A stretch of 42,334 nt of DNA from Betaproteobacteria bacterium (GCA_005881595.1 VBBY01000058.1:1-42334), one strand, 5' to 3'; numbered from the stretch's first letter, positions 1 through 9,261 are shown. A program made the numbers and translations. The notes: generated by a model not told the origin, from the sequence alone.

Positions 1-498
1 CTGCCGCAGATCGAGCCGGCCGTCGTCGACGTCGAGCGCGACGAGCTCGCCCAGGCGCAGCCCCGAGGAATACAGCAGCTCGAACATCGCCGCGTCGCGC
101 ACCAGCTCGGGCGTGCCCGGCTTTTCCTCCCGGAACAGGCGCTGCGCGGCCTCGACCGACAGCGCCTTCGGCAGCGGCCGCGGCGCCCTGGGCGCGCGGA
201 TCCCGAGCACCGGGTTGACGCGAAAGCCGCGGTGCCGCACCAGCCAGCCGAAGCAGCCGCGCCACGCGGAGAGCGCCAGCGCGAGCGAGCGCGCACCCAG
301 GCCCCTGGCGTGAAGAATGGCCATGAAACGCCGGACCTGCGGGGGTTGAAGTGAATTCAAGCCTTCTGCACCGAGAAGACCGAACAGCACATCCAGGGCG
401 CGGCCGTAATTCGCGAGCGTCGCGGGGGAAAGCCTGCGCGAATGCTTCAGCGCATGGAGATAGTCGCGCGCCAGCCGGGAATCCGGATGCGCGTCCAT
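1..498 (-). CDS. xerC: Tyrosine recombinase XerC, N-terminal part (runs off the window)
   Basis: This is the first 166 codons of XerC, the tyrosine recombinase that works with XerD at dif to resolve chromosome dimers. The ATG is at 498-496, five bases after the stop of the DUF484 gene. Residues 1-90 look like the SAM-like core-binding domain and include a conserved ALSAWRGCFGWL helix. The catalytic domain starts near residue 110, and YSSGLRLGELVALD (residues 143-156) carries the first catalytic arginine, R148. The remaining catalytic residues (K, HxxR, H/W, Y) lie outside the window. The order dapF-DUF484-xerC matches the E. coli dapF-yigA-xerC arrangement, which separates XerC from XerD. The identification is firm; only the C-terminus is missing. 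Confidence 0.93.
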   Translation of the reverse strand, partial: MDAHPDSRLARDYLHALKHSRRLSPATLANYGRALDVLFGLLGAEGLNSLQPPQVRRFMAILHARGLGARSLALALSAWRGCFGWLVRHRGFRVNPVLGIRAPRAPRPLPKALSVEAAQRLFREEKPGTPELVRDAAMFELLYSSGLRLGELVALDVDDGRLDLRQ

Positions 499-503
499 GG
501 CCG

Positions 504-1148
504 CTACAGCCGCGCGCTCACTCCGGCCGCGCACAGCTCGCCGATGCGCCTCAGGTAGAGCGTCCCCATCTCGGGAAAGAAGCGCTGCGGGTCCTCGCTG
601 CCGAGCGCGAGCAGGCCGAACACCACGCTCTCGCCCAGCGGCACCAGCGCCACCGAGCGCACGTGCTCGGCGGCCTCGCGGAACCAGGGAATGAACGGGC
701 TGGCGGCGGCCGGACCGCATTGCGGCGCTCCCATCGCGGCCGCGAGCTGGCGCTGCGCATCGTCCACCGCCTCGGCCTCGGTGAAGTCGGCCGGCACCGC
801 CTTGCCCCAGACGCGCAGCGCCACATGCGGCACCGCGAAGTCCTCCCGCAGGTGGAAGTAAAGCGAATGCGCGAGCGCTGGAAAGTCGCGCGCCCCGACC
901 AGCGCCACGGCAAGGCGATGCACCTTCTCGCTGATGGCGTCGTTTTCCTCGCCGAACTTGATCAGCTCGCCGAGCCTGCCTTCGAGCAGCCGCGCCTTGT
1001 CGCGCAGCGCCACGGCCTGGCGCTCGGCCAGCGGGATCGCGCGTCCGCCGTAGGGATGCGGCACGAGGATAGCTTCGAGGAGCTCGGGATGCTGGTCGAA
1101 GAACTGCGGATGGCTGCGCAGGAAGCGGGCGATCTCTTCGGCGTTCAT
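504..1148 (-). CDS. DUF484 family protein (YigA-like)
   Basis: This 214-residue protein belongs to the DUF484/YigA family. It opens with MNAEEIARFLRSHPQFF, followed by HPELLEAILVPHP, the typical N-terminal signature. Residues 45-75 look like a coiled coil (ALRDKARLLEGRLGELI), and the rest (about 80-214) resembles a GAF-like domain. No catalytic residues are evident and the biochemical function is unknown. It sits between dapF (7-base gap) and xerC (5-base gap), as in many proteobacteria, so it is almost certainly cotranscribed with both. I rely on family resemblance and the conserved neighbourhood. Confidence 0.88.
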   Translation of the reverse strand: MNAEEIARFLRSHPQFFDQHPELLEAILVPHPYGGRAIPLAERQAVALRDKARLLEGRLGELIKFGEENDAISEKVHRLAVALVGARDFPALAHSLYFHLREDFAVPHVALRVWGKAVPADFTEAEAVDDAQRQLAAAMGAPQCGPAAASPFIPWFREAAEHVRSVALVPLGESVVFGLLALGSEDPQRFFPEMGTLYLRRIGELCAAGVSARL

Positions 1149-1155
1149 TGCTTTT

Positions 1156-1956
1156 TCATACCTCGATCGTTCCCTCGAAGACGGTCTGCGCGGGGCCCTT
1201 CATCCACACCGCATTGTCGCCGCCGGCCCAAGAGATGGTCAACGCTCCGCCGCGCGTCGCCACCTGCACCGGCGAATCGAGCAGGCCGCGCAGGATGCCC
1301 GACACGACCGCCGCGCACGCCCCCGTGCCGCAGGACAGCGTCTCGCCCGCGCCGCGCTCCCACACGCGCAGCGCGATGCGATGCCGGTCGAGCACCTGCA
1401 GGTAGCCGGCATTGACGCGGCCGGGAAAGCGCGGGTGATGCTCGATGAGCGGCCCCTGCGCCGTTACCGGCGCCGACTCGACGTCGGCCACGACCTGCAC
1501 TGCGTGAGGATTGCCTATCGACAGAATCGCTGCGTCTACGGGTTTCCCGTTAATTTCAATTCTTTCTATCAGAGGCGAACCGAGGGCCGGCGGCCCCATC
1601 TCGACGCTGACCTCGCCATCGGCCTCGAGGCGCGGCACGATAGGACCGGCGAGCGTCTCGACGCGGATCGCGCGCTTGGCAGTAAGGCCTTTCTGGTGCA
1701 CGAACTTCACGAAGCAGCGCGCGCCGTTGCCGCATTGCTCGACCTCGCCGCCGTCGGCGTTGAAGATGCGGTAGCGGAAGTCCATGCCGCGCTCTTGCGG
1801 CCGCTCGACCACCAGGATCTGGTCTGCGCCAACGCCGAGGTGCCGATCGGAGATTTTCCGCAGTTGTTCCCGGGTCAAGGCAAATTCATTTTTCGTGGAA
1901 TCGATGACCACGAAATCGTTGCCGGCACCTTGCATCTTGGTAAACGAAAGCTTCAT
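1156..1956 (-). CDS. dapF: Diaminopimelate epimerase
   Basis: DapF interconverts LL- and meso-diaminopimelate for lysine and peptidoglycan synthesis in the cytoplasm. I start it at ATG 1956-1954 ([15 protein letters not shown]), which overlaps the upstream aminotransferase stop as ATGA and gives 266 residues, the usual family length. A start eight codons earlier is possible but would add a tail not seen in the family. The two catalytic cysteines are in the expected motifs: the first in [17 protein letters not shown] and the second in [14 protein letters not shown]. The substrate-binding GNPHAV motif is also present. It is the fifth gene of a closely packed minus-strand run that begins with the lipid A acyltransferases. 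Confidence 0.96.
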   Translation of the reverse strand: MKLSFTKMQGAGNDFVVIDSTKNEFALTREQLRKISDRHLGVGADQILVVERPQERGMDFRYRIFNADGGEVEQCGNGARCFVKFVHQKGLTAKRAIRVETLAGPIVPRLEADGEVSVEMGPPALGSPLIERIEINGKPVDAAILSIGNPHAVQVVADVESAPVTAQGPLIEHHPRFPGRVNAGYLQVLDRHRIALRVWERGAGETLSCGTGACAAVVSGILRGLLDSPVQVATRGGALTISWAGGDNAVWMKGPAQTVFEGTIEV

Positions 1957-3053
1957 GCGGATTGCCGAACGCAGGCGCAAATCCGGTCGATATCCTGCTC
2001 GTTGAGAAGCGGATGGATGGGCAGCGAGAGCACGCTTTTCGCCGCCGCCTCGGCGGCCGGCAGCGTCAGGCCGCGATGCGACGGCTCGTACGCCGGCTGG
2101 CGATGCAGGGGCAGCGGATAAAAAATGGAGCTGGCGATGCCTTCGCGAGCAAGCGCTTCGCGGATCGCGTCGCGCCGCTCGCTGCGCAGGGTGAACTGGT
2201 GGTACGCGTGCCTGCCGCGTCCGTTCTCCCTGGGCAGCACGAGCGGCGCGCTTTGCAGCTTGCTGCGATAGCGCGCCGCGACGCGGCGCCGCGCGTCGTT
2301 GAATTCCTGCAGCCGGGGCAATTTCACGCGCAGCACCGCGGCCTGCAGCTCGTCGAGGCGGCTGTTCCAGCCCACGCGCTCGTGCAGGTAGGTCTGGCGG
2401 CTGCCGTGGTGGCGCAGCGCGCGAAGCGTGGCGTCGTAGTCGGGATTATGGGTAGTAATCAATCCTGCATCACCGGCGGCGCCCAGATTTTTAGTCGGAT
2501 AAAACGAGAAACAGCCGAAATCGCCCCAGCTGCCGGCGCGCCGTCCGTCGTAGTCGGCGCCGAGCGCCTGCGCGCAGTCTTCCACGAGAAGCAGACCCTT
2601 TTCCCCGCAAATCCTTGACAGCTCATCCAGGGCGGCGCATTGGCCGAACAGATGCACCGCGATGACCGCTTTTGTCCTGGAGGTAATGCAGTTGTGAAAG
2701 GACGCAGGGTCTAGGTTGAATGTGCCGATATCGATATCTGCAAAGACTGGCGTCGCGCCGGTGTACGAGACAGCCTCGGCAGTCGCGAAAAAGGTAAAGG
2801 ACGGGACGATCACCTCGTCGCCCGCGCCGATGCCCGCCGCGACGAGCGCGAGGTGCAGCGCATCGGTGCCCGAGTTGACGCCAACCGCATGCGGCACGCC
2901 GGTATAGGCGGCCAGCTCGCGCTCGAGCGCTTCGCCCTCCGGCCCCAGCACGTAGCGCCCGGAGGCGAGCACTCGGCCGACCGCGGCGTCGATCTCGTCC
3001 TTCAGCGCCCGGTACTCGCCCGCCGGGTCGACCATCGGGATGGCGGGCTTCAT
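1953..3053 (-). CDS. DegT/DnrJ/EryC1-type sugar aminotransferase, candidate GnnB
   Basis: This 366-residue PLP-dependent enzyme of the DegT/DnrJ/EryC1/StrS family transfers an amino group to a nucleotide-linked keto sugar. Visible motifs are [11 protein letters not shown] (60-70), [10 protein letters not shown] (157-166, with the ring-stacking aspartate D159) and [15 protein letters not shown], whose K188 is the expected Schiff-base lysine. It overlaps the upstream oxidoreductase by ATGA and the downstream dapF by ATGA. An adjacent Gfo/Idh dehydrogenase plus DegT aminotransferase is the arrangement of GnnA/GnnB (UDP-GlcNAc to UDP-2,3-diamino sugar for lipid A) and of WbpB/WbpE (O-antigen). 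Because two lipid A acyltransferases precede the pair, I favour a GnnB role. That choice is inference; the family assignment is firm. Confidence 0.85.
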   Translation of the reverse strand: MKPAIPMVDPAGEYRALKDEIDAAVGRVLASGRYVLGPEGEALERELAAYTGVPHAVGVNSGTDALHLALVAAGIGAGDEVIVPSFTFFATAEAVSYTGATPVFADIDIGTFNLDPASFHNCITSRTKAVIAVHLFGQCAALDELSRICGEKGLLLVEDCAQALGADYDGRRAGSWGDFGCFSFYPTKNLGAAGDAGLITTHNPDYDATLRALRHHGSRQTYLHERVGWNSRLDELQAAVLRVKLPRLQEFNDARRRVAARYRSKLQSAPLVLPRENGRGRHAYHQFTLRSERRDAIREALAREGIASSIFYPLPLHRQPAYEPSHRGLTLPAAEAAAKSVLSLPIHPLLNEQDIDRICACVRQSA

Positions 3054-3976
3054 GCCGTCGAGCGCTGCATCCGCTCGCGCACCAGGCGGCCCACTTCCAG
3101 CGCCAGCTCGAGCGCGCGGCGGCCGTGCTCGCCGCTCACCTCGACCGGTTTCTGCCGCGCTACGGCGGCCACGAACGCCGCCGCCTGCGCGCTCAACGCA
3201 TCGCCGCCGGCATGCACTTCCTCGGTTTCCTCGATGGCGCCGCCCGCCTGGCGCACATAGCGCAGCTTTCCGGCCTGCAGGTTTGCCGACACGTAAACGT
3301 CGGTCTGGAAGACGCGCAGCTTTCTCACCGGCGCCTGGCTGACGCGGCTCGCCGAGAGGCTGGCGACGCAGCCGTCGGCGAACTCGATGCGCGCGTTCGC
3401 GATGTCGATCTCCTCGGTCAGCACCCGGAACCCGCAGGCGCTCACTTCGCTCACCGGCGCCTTGGCGAGCGAGAGCGCGAGATCCAGGTCGTGGATCATC
3501 AGGTCGAGCACCACGTCGACGTCGGCGCCGCGCTGCTTGAATCCCGACAGCCGCTCGGCCTCGATGTACAGCGGCTTCGCCATGCGCGCCGCGAGCGCGC
3601 CGAAAGCCGCGTTGTAGCGCTCGACGTGGCCGACCTGCAGCACGACGCCGTTTCGCGCGCCGGCGGCGAGCAGCCGGTCGGCTTCCTCGAGGTTGACCGC
3701 GAGCGGCTTTTCGACCAGCACATGCAGGCCGGCATCGAGGCAGGCGCCGGCCACCTCGAGGTGGCGCTCGGTCGGCACCGCGACCACCGCGGCCTGCGCG
3801 CGGGACATCGCCTGCCGCCAGTCGGGCAGCGCCGGGCAGCCGACCTTCGTCGCCACTTCCTCGGCGCGCGCGCGATCGGCGTCGGCGACGCCGACCAGCT
3901 CGACCCCGGCCAGGCGCGCGAACTTCTCCGCGTGCAGGCGTCCCATGTAGCCGGCGCCGATGATCGCCACCTTCAA
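3050..3976 (-). CDS. Gfo/Idh/MocA oxidoreductase, candidate GnnA
   Basis: This is a 308-residue NAD(P)-dependent sugar oxidoreductase. The Rossmann motif GAGYMG is at residues 7-12 and the family signature EKP at 89-91, with K90 the presumed catalytic lysine; the C-terminal half is the usual alpha/beta substrate domain. I start it at TTG 3976-3974, which overlaps the acyltransferase stop as TTGA and places MKVAIIGAGYMG at the N-terminus. The long upstream reading in this frame is only a shadow of the acyltransferase gene. Together with the downstream DegT aminotransferase it could oxidise the 3-OH of UDP-GlcNAc and allow amination, as GnnA and GnnB do in Acidithiobacillus. A WbpB-like O-antigen role is the main alternative. 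Confidence 0.85.
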   Translation of the reverse strand: MKVAIIGAGYMGRLHAEKFARLAGVELVGVADADRARAEEVATKVGCPALPDWRQAMSRAQAAVVAVPTERHLEVAGACLDAGLHVLVEKPLAVNLEEADRLLAAGARNGVVLQVGHVERYNAAFGALAARMAKPLYIEAERLSGFKQRGADVDVVLDLMIHDLDLALSLAKAPVSEVSACGFRVLTEEIDIANARIEFADGCVASLSASRVSQAPVRKLRVFQTDVYVSANLQAGKLRYVRQAGGAIEETEEVHAGGDALSAQAAAFVAAVARQKPVEVSGEHGRRALELALEVGRLVRERMQRSTA

Positions 3977-4836
3977 TAGAATCTCGCCTCTCCCTCGGGT
4001 CGCGTCTTGAAGCGCTTGTGCAGCCAGAAGTACTGCTCGGGCATCTCGAGCACGCGCTCCTCGACGAAAGCCATCAGGCGGCGCGCGTCGGCCATGTCGT
4101 CGCCGCTCGGGAAGCCGGTCCACGCCGGGTAGAGGCGCGCCACGTAGCCTTTGCCGCCGGGCAGCATGCGCGTCACGCACGGCACGACGCTCGCGGCGGT
4201 GAAGCGCGCAATATACGACAGTCCGGTCACCGTCGCCGCCGGCACGCCGAAGAAGGGCACGAACACCGAGCGCCGGCGCCCGAAATCGAGATCGGGAAGA
4301 TAGTAGTAGATCGCGCCCGAGGCGATCGCGCGCAGGCTTTCGCGCACGCTCGCCTGCCGGGGAAAGAGGCGCGCGCCGAACCGGGTTCGCCCGAGGTACA
4401 TGAGCCGGTCGAACAGCGGATCCTTCTGCCGCGAGTACATCGACGCCACCGGGTAGTCCATCGAGATGCGGAACAGCGGCGCTTCGAGGCCGACGAAATG
4501 CGGCGTGAGCAGGATCACCGGTCCTCCGGCGACCGCCTGCAGGTGCTCCATCCCTTCGATCCTCACCATGCGCTCGATGCGGCTGCGCGGCGCCCACCAG
4601 AGGATGCCGCGCTCGAGGAAGCTGCGGCAGAAGGCCCGGAAATGGGCGCGGGCAAGGCGCTCGCGGCTGCGCGGCGGCATCTGCGGAAAGCATTTTTCGA
4701 GATTGATGCGCGTGACGCGCCGCCGCTCCGGGATCAGCCAGTAGAGAATCGCCCCGACGGCGTTGCCGATGGCCGCGATCATCCTCAGCGGGAGAAAGTG
4801 CGCGAGCCACATGAAGGCGAAAACGACCCGGCTCAC
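3973..4836 (-). CDS. Lipid A late acyltransferase (LpxL/HtrB family), second copy
   Basis: This 287-residue inner-membrane acyltransferase of the LpxL/LpxM (HtrB/MsbB) family adds a secondary acyl chain to lipid A from acyl-ACP. The N-terminal hydrophobic anchor is at about residues 5-35, and the catalytic HX4E motif is TPHFVGLEA with H113 and E118. The C-terminal EQYFWLHKRFKTRPEGE segment is typical of the family. The start is GTG 4836-4834, overlapping the preceding acyltransferase stop as GTGA; the end overlaps the TTG start of the oxidoreductase. Two paralogous acyltransferases in tandem are consistent with a penta- or hexa-acylated lipid A. Which secondary position each one acylates cannot be read from the sequence. 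Confidence 0.9.
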   Translation of the reverse strand: MSRVVFAFMWLAHFLPLRMIAAIGNAVGAILYWLIPERRRVTRINLEKCFPQMPPRSRERLARAHFRAFCRSFLERGILWWAPRSRIERMVRIEGMEHLQAVAGGPVILLTPHFVGLEAPLFRISMDYPVASMYSRQKDPLFDRLMYLGRTRFGARLFPRQASVRESLRAIASGAIYYYLPDLDFGRRRSVFVPFFGVPAATVTGLSYIARFTAASVVPCVTRMLPGGKGYVARLYPAWTGFPSGDDMADARRLMAFVEERVLEMPEQYFWLHKRFKTRPEGEARFY

Positions 4837-5693
4837 GGCGCGTTTTCCTCACGCGGCCTCACGCCTTTCGGCGTCTTGTAGCGGTTGTAGCTCCACAGGT
4901 ACTGCCCCGGGCACTCGCGCACCAGGGCCTCGAGCGCGCGGTTGAGGTGGCGCGTGGCGGTCTCGCCCGGCAGCGGCGGCGGCAGCTCGCGCAGCACGAT
5001 CGAATAGCCCGCGCCGCGCGGCAGCCGCCGCGCGTAGGCGAGAAAGCACGCGATGCCCTTGCGCTCGGCGAGCCGAGCGGCGAGCGTCATGGTGTAAGCC
5101 GGGCGGCCGAAGAACTCAGCCCATTCGCCCTCGCCTACGCCGGGCACCTGGTCGGGCAGGAACCCGACCGCCTCGCCGCGCCTGAGCGCGGCGAATACCT
5201 CGCGCACGCCGGTGAGATCCGCCGGCACGAGGCGGACGTTCGGCCGCTCGCGGCCTTCGCGCATCAGCGGCTCGAGCCACCCCAGCCTGGGCGGGCGGTA
5301 GAGCACCGTGATCGGCATGCGGCGCGCGGCATACTGCGCGGTGATCTCGAAGCAGCCCAGGTGCGGCGTGAGAAGGAGCAGCGCCTGGCCGCGCTCGCGC
5401 GCGGCGTACGCGGCCTCGACACCGCTCGCCTCGCGCACCAGAGCCCTCACCTTTTCGTGCGGCCTGAACCATAGCGCCGGCAGCTCGGCGAGCATCTGCC
5501 CGGCGGCGGCAATGGCGGCGCGGCGCGTGCCCGGGTCCGGGTAGCCTGCCTGGGCGAGATTGGCGCGCAGGTTGGCGCGATAGGTGGGCGATATCCCATA
5601 CACCGCCCAGCCGAGGACGGTTCCCACCGCGTGCAGCACCGGCAGCGGCAGGAACGCAGCGAGCCGTAGCAGAAACCTGGGGAACCCTTGCAA
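4833..5693 (-). CDS. Lipid A late acyltransferase (LpxL/HtrB family), first copy
   Basis: This is a paralogue of the next gene with the same fold and length. The HX4E catalytic motif is TPHLGCFEI with H111 and E116, and the C-terminal [15 protein letters not shown] segment is characteristic. No ATG fits the expected N-terminus. I choose TTG 5693-5691, preceded by an AAGGA-like site, giving [17 protein letters not shown] and 286 residues. A longer reading into metK on the other strand would add an implausible polar extension. It heads the minus-strand run and diverges from metK with only 40 bases between the start codons, so its promoter probably overlaps the 5' end of metK. The exact start is uncertain; the function is not. 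Confidence 0.85.
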   Translation of the reverse strand: MQGFPRFLLRLAAFLPLPVLHAVGTVLGWAVYGISPTYRANLRANLAQAGYPDPGTRRAAIAAAGQMLAELPALWFRPHEKVRALVREASGVEAAYAARERGQALLLLTPHLGCFEITAQYAARRMPITVLYRPPRLGWLEPLMREGRERPNVRLVPADLTGVREVFAALRRGEAVGFLPDQVPGVGEGEWAEFFGRPAYTMTLAARLAERKGIACFLAYARRLPRGAGYSIVLRELPPPLPGETATRHLNRALEALVRECPGQYLWSYNRYKTPKGVRPREENAP

Positions 5694-5697
5694 GATT

Positions 5698-5706
5698 TGG
5701 TATCCT
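5698..5706 (+). promoter_or_regulatory. Possible extended -10 promoter for metK
   Basis: TGGTATCCT fits an extended -10 element (TGnTATnnT). It would start a transcript near 5713, about 20 bases before the metK ATG, and it lies in the 40-base gap between two divergent start codons. No convincing -35 is visible. I see no SAM riboswitch here: the leader is far too short. Confidence 0.3.
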
Positions 5707-5733
5707 TGCGGCCTCTTTTCAGGCGCGCATGCA

Positions 5734-6888
5734 ATGAGCGATTTTCTGTTTACTTCCGAATCGGTGTCCGAGGGCCACCCCGACAAGGTGGCGGACCAGA
5801 TCTCCGACGCGGTGCTCGACGCGATTCTAAAGCAGGACAAGACCTCGCGCGTCGCCGCCGAGACGCTGGTCAAGGACAACCTGGTCGTGCTCGCCGGCGA
5901 GATCACCAGCAACGCGCGCGTGAACTACGACGAGGTGGCGCGCAGGACCATCCGCCGCATCGGCTACACCGACCCGGCGATCGGCTTCGACACCGCCACC
6001 TGCACCGTCCTCGTCGCGTACGGCCAGCAGTCGCCGGACATCGCGCGCGGCGTCGACGGCAAGGGGCTCGACCTCGAGCAGGGCGCCGGCGACCAGGGCC
6101 TCATGTTCGGCTATGCCTGCGACGAGACGCCGAGCCTGATGCCGCTGCCGATCTTTCTGTCGCACCGCCTGGTCGAGCGCCAGGCGGAGCTGCGGCGCAA
6201 CGGGCGGCTGCCGTGGCTGCGGCCCGACGCCAAGTCGCAGGTCACCATCCGCTACTCGAACGGCAGGCCGGACTCGATCGACACCGTGGTGCTCTCCACC
6301 CAGCACGCGCCCGGCATCGAGCACAAGAAGCTTTCCGAGTCGGTGATCGAGGAGGTGATCAAGCCGGTGCTGCCGAAGAGCATGATCAAAGGCAAGATCA
6401 GTTACCTCGTCAACCCGACCGGCGCGTTCGAGATCGGCGGGCCGAAGGGCGACTGCGGAGTCACCGGCCGCAAGATCATCGTCGACACCTACGGCGGCTC
6501 GGCGCCGCACGGCGGCGGCGCCTTCTCCGGCAAGGATCCGTCGAAGGTCGACCGCTCCGCGGCGTACGCGGCGCGCTACGTCGCCAAGAACATCGTCGCC
6601 GCCGGCCTCGCGTCGAAGTGCCTGGTGCAGCTGTCCTACGCCATCGGCGTGGCGCGCCCCACCAGCGTCATGGTGACGACCCAGGGCACCGGGAAGATGT
6701 CCGACGACGCGCTCTCTGCGCTGGTCGTCAAGCACTTCGATCTGCGGCCGAAGGGCATCATCCAGATGCTCGACTTGCTGCGCCCGATCTACGAGAAGAC
6801 GGCCGCCTACGGCCACTTCGGTCGCGAAGAGCCCGAGTTCACCTGGGAAGCCACCGACAAGGTGCTCGCGCTGAAACAGGCGGCGTAG
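5734..6888 (+). CDS. metK: S-adenosylmethionine synthetase
   Basis: MetK makes SAM from methionine and ATP. I use ATG 5734 ([19 protein letters not shown]), giving 384 residues, the normal family length; earlier in-frame starts would run into the divergent acyltransferase gene. Conserved motifs are SEGHPDK near the N-terminus, [13 protein letters not shown] (the ATP-binding hexapeptide region) and [16 protein letters not shown] (the P-loop-like glycine-rich motif). It is followed 10 bases later by a MetE-like methyltransferase whose ribosome site (GGAG) overlaps the metK stop. The last 45 codons are duplicated downstream as a fragment (8021-8159), so this intact copy is the functional one. 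Confidence 0.97.
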   Translation: MSDFLFTSESVSEGHPDKVADQISDAVLDAILKQDKTSRVAAETLVKDNLVVLAGEITSNARVNYDEVARRTIRRIGYTDPAIGFDTATCTVLVAYGQQSPDIARGVDGKGLDLEQGAGDQGLMFGYACDETPSLMPLPIFLSHRLVERQAELRRNGRLPWLRPDAKSQVTIRYSNGRPDSIDTVVLSTQHAPGIEHKKLSESVIEEVIKPVLPKSMIKGKISYLVNPTGAFEIGGPKGDCGVTGRKIIVDTYGGSAPHGGGAFSGKDPSKVDRSAAYAARYVAKNIVAAGLASKCLVQLSYAIGVARPTSVMVTTQGTGKMSDDALSALVVKHFDLRPKGIIQMLDLLRPIYEKTAAYGHFGREEPEFTWEATDKVLALKQAA

Positions 6889-8020
6889 GAGCCCCTGCAT
6901 GAAACCTCCGTTCCGCGCCGACCACGTCGGCAGCCTGCTGCGTCCGCGTGAACTGCACGAGGTCCGCGCCAGGCACAAGAAGGGCGAGATCGACCGTGCG
7001 GCGCTGCGCGCCGTGGAAGACAAATGCATCAAGGAAGCCGTGAAGCTGCAGGAGGACGTCGGCCTGCAGGCGGTCACCGACGGCGAGTTCCGCCGCGACT
7101 GGTGGCACATCGACTTCATCCACGGCTTCGACGGCGTCGATCTGACCGTCAACAGGTTCGCCACGTTCCAGGGCACCGGCGAGCAGCCGCCGCTTTTCAA
7201 GGTCACGGGAAAAATCCGCCGCTCCGAGCCGAGCATGCTCGATCACTTCAAGTTCCTGAAGTCGGTGGTGAAGAAGGGCACGCCGAAATTCACCATGCCT
7301 TCGCCGGCCATGCTGCACGCGCGCAGCGACCGCGAGGCGCTGCAGCGGGTCTATCCTGACCTGGATGATCTGTGGAGCGATCTCACCCGGGCGTACCGCG
7401 AGGAGATCCGCGATCTCTACCAGGCCGGCTGCCGCTACCTGCAGATCGACGACACCACGATCGCCATGTGGGGCGACCCCAAGGTGCAGGAGCAGTTCCG
7501 CAAGCTCGGCGACGATCCGAAGAAGGACGCGGCGATGTACGCCGACGCGGTGAACGCGGCGATCCGCGATGTGCCCGACGACATGACGGTCGCCGTCCAC
7601 ACCTGCCGCGGCAACTTCAAGAGCACCTGGCTCGCGAGCGGCGCCTACGCCGATTTCGTCGCCGAGCGCGTTTTCACGGGCCTCGACGTCGACGGCTTTT
7701 TCCTCGAGTACGACACCGAGCGCGCCGGCGGCTTCGAGCCGCTGCGCTTCGTGCCTAAAGGCAAGAAAGTGGTGCTCGGGCTGATCAGCTCCAAGTTTCC
7801 GGAGCTCGAGAAGAAGGACGACCTCAAGCGCCGCATCGACGCGGCCGCCAGGTACGTGCCGATGGAGAACCTCGCCCTCAGCCCGCAGTGCGGGTTTTCG
7901 AGCACCCACCACGGCAACAACCTCACCGAGCAGCAGGAAGTCGCGAAGCTCAAGCTTTGCATCGACGTCGCCAGAGAGGTATGGGGCTAGCCCCCATTGC
8001 GGGCACTTCGATCTTCGACC
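6750..8020. repeat. Tandem duplication, copy 1 (1271 bases)
   Basis: This is the first unit of a head-to-tail duplication with a period of exactly 1271 bases. It contains the last 45 codons of metK, a complete MetE-like gene and the first 40 bases of ligA. Reading the two units side by side I find one difference: A at 7784 versus G at 9055, changing isoleucine 296 to valine. The copies are adjacent, with no mobile element at either end. Confidence 0.95.
6899..7990 (+). CDS. Cobalamin-independent methionine synthase-like methyltransferase (MetE C-terminal domain), copy 1
   Basis: This 363-residue protein corresponds to the C-terminal zinc domain of MetE without the N-terminal half, like B. 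subtilis YxjG/YxjH and the short methionine synthases. The four expected zinc ligands are present: H234 and C236 in [10 protein letters not shown]270 in FFLEYD and C331 in SPQCGFSS. The DHVGSLLRP motif at 8-16 is the usual homocysteine-side signature. The start ATG follows a GGAG that overlaps the metK stop. The gene lies between metK and ligAB, so it may regenerate methionine for MetK, or use a methyl donor linked to aromatic catabolism. The methyl donor cannot be deduced. Its 3' end overlaps the ATG of a truncated ligA copy. Confidence 0.87.
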   Translation: MKPPFRADHVGSLLRPRELHEVRARHKKGEIDRAALRAVEDKCIKEAVKLQEDVGLQAVTDGEFRRDWWHIDFIHGFDGVDLTVNRFATFQGTGEQPPLFKVTGKIRRSEPSMLDHFKFLKSVVKKGTPKFTMPSPAMLHARSDREALQRVYPDLDDLWSDLTRAYREEIRDLYQAGCRYLQIDDTTIAMWGDPKVQEQFRKLGDDPKKDAAMYADAVNAAIRDVPDDMTVAVHTCRGNFKSTWLASGAYADFVAERVFTGLDVDGFFLEYDTERAGGFEPLRFVPKGKKVVLGLISSKFPELEKKDDLKRRIDAAARYVPMENLALSPQCGFSSTHHGNNLTEQQEVAKLKLCIDVAREVWG

Positions 8021-8145
8021 GAAGGGCATCATCCAGATGCTCGACTTGCTGCGCCCGATCTACGAGAAGACGGCCGCCTACGGCCACTTCGGTCGCGAAG
8101 AGCCCGAGTTCACCTGGGAAGCCACCGACAAGGTGCTCGCGCTGA
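7981..8145 (+). pseudogene. Truncated ligA start fused out of frame to metK sequence
   Basis: The ATG at 7981 is the duplicated start of ligA. It reads 13 ligA-type residues ([13 protein letters not shown]) and then crosses the duplication junction at 8020/8021 into metK sequence in a non-metK frame. It ends after 54 codons in an arginine- and serine-rich nonsense tail. It is a by-product of the duplication and is unlikely to encode a functional protein, although it retains the translational signals of ligA. Confidence 0.8.
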
Positions 8146-8159
8146 AACAGGCGGCGTAG
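8021..8159 (+). pseudogene. metK 3' fragment (last 45 codons)
   Basis: This matches 6750-6888 base for base as far as I can read. It holds the metK C-terminal coding region from [16 protein letters not shown] to the stop, with no start codon or 5' portion. It was carried along by the tandem duplication. Its only visible role is to supply the same GGAG ribosome site to the second methyltransferase copy. Confidence 0.9.
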
Positions 8160-8169
8160 GAGCCCCTGC

Positions 8170-9261
8170 ATGAAACCTCCGTTCCGCGCCGACCACGTCG
8201 GCAGCCTGCTGCGTCCGCGTGAACTGCACGAGGTCCGCGCCAGGCACAAGAAGGGCGAGATCGACCGTGCGGCGCTGCGCGCCGTGGAAGACAAATGCAT
8301 CAAGGAAGCCGTGAAGCTGCAGGAGGACGTCGGCCTGCAGGCGGTCACCGACGGCGAGTTCCGCCGCGACTGGTGGCACATCGACTTCATCCACGGCTTC
8401 GACGGCGTCGATCTGACCGTCAACAGGTTCGCCACGTTCCAGGGCACCGGCGAGCAGCCGCCGCTTTTCAAGGTCACGGGAAAAATCCGCCGCTCCGAGC
8501 CGAGCATGCTCGATCACTTCAAGTTCCTGAAGTCGGTGGTGAAGAAGGGCACGCCGAAATTCACCATGCCTTCGCCGGCCATGCTGCACGCGCGCAGCGA
8601 CCGCGAGGCGCTGCAGCGGGTCTATCCTGACCTGGATGATCTGTGGAGCGATCTCACCCGGGCGTACCGCGAGGAGATCCGCGATCTCTACCAGGCCGGC
8701 TGCCGCTACCTGCAGATCGACGACACCACGATCGCCATGTGGGGCGACCCCAAGGTGCAGGAGCAGTTCCGCAAGCTCGGCGACGATCCGAAGAAGGACG
8801 CGGCGATGTACGCCGACGCGGTGAACGCGGCGATCCGCGATGTGCCCGACGACATGACGGTCGCCGTCCACACCTGCCGCGGCAACTTCAAGAGCACCTG
8901 GCTCGCGAGCGGCGCCTACGCCGATTTCGTCGCCGAGCGCGTTTTCACGGGCCTCGACGTCGACGGCTTTTTCCTCGAGTACGACACCGAGCGCGCCGGC
9001 GGCTTCGAGCCGCTGCGCTTCGTGCCTAAAGGCAAGAAAGTGGTGCTCGGGCTGGTCAGCTCCAAGTTTCCGGAGCTCGAGAAGAAGGACGACCTCAAGC
9101 GCCGCATCGACGCGGCCGCCAGGTACGTGCCGATGGAGAACCTCGCCCTCAGCCCGCAGTGCGGGTTTTCGAGCACCCACCACGGCAACAACCTCACCGA
9201 GCAGCAGGAAGTCGCGAAGCTCAAGCTTTGCATCGACGTCGCCAGAGAGGTATGGGGCTAG
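8170..9261 (+). CDS. Cobalamin-independent methionine synthase-like methyltransferase (MetE C-terminal domain), copy 2
   Basis: This is identical in sequence to the gene at 6899-7990 except for valine instead of isoleucine at residue 296. It keeps all four zinc ligands (H234, C236, E270, C331) and the same ribosome-binding site, so both copies should be translated. This copy is directly upstream of intact ligA and overlaps its start by 10 bases, and therefore represents the ancestral link to the dioxygenase genes. Whether the two copies are real gene dosage or an assembly effect has to be settled by read data. Confidence 0.87.
   Translation: MKPPFRADHVGSLLRPRELHEVRARHKKGEIDRAALRAVEDKCIKEAVKLQEDVGLQAVTDGEFRRDWWHIDFIHGFDGVDLTVNRFATFQGTGEQPPLFKVTGKIRRSEPSMLDHFKFLKSVVKKGTPKFTMPSPAMLHARSDREALQRVYPDLDDLWSDLTRAYREEIRDLYQAGCRYLQIDDTTIAMWGDPKVQEQFRKLGDDPKKDAAMYADAVNAAIRDVPDDMTVAVHTCRGNFKSTWLASGAYADFVAERVFTGLDVDGFFLEYDTERAGGFEPLRFVPKGKKVVLGLVSSKFPELEKKDDLKRRIDAAARYVPMENLALSPQCGFSSTHHGNNLTEQQEVAKLKLCIDVAREVWG

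Noticed and set aside
351-1415. A long plus-strand frame opposite DUF484 and dapF
   Set aside because: It mirrors two well-supported minus-strand genes and has the composition of an antisense frame.
5584-5733. Longer metK start at the upstream in-frame ATG
   Set aside because: It would overlap the divergent acyltransferase gene and add residues not seen in Met[12 protein letters not shown] is the family N-terminus.
9159-9251. ligA start at the upstream in-frame ATG
   Set aside because: The extra residues are a shifted reading of the methyltransferase C-terminus.
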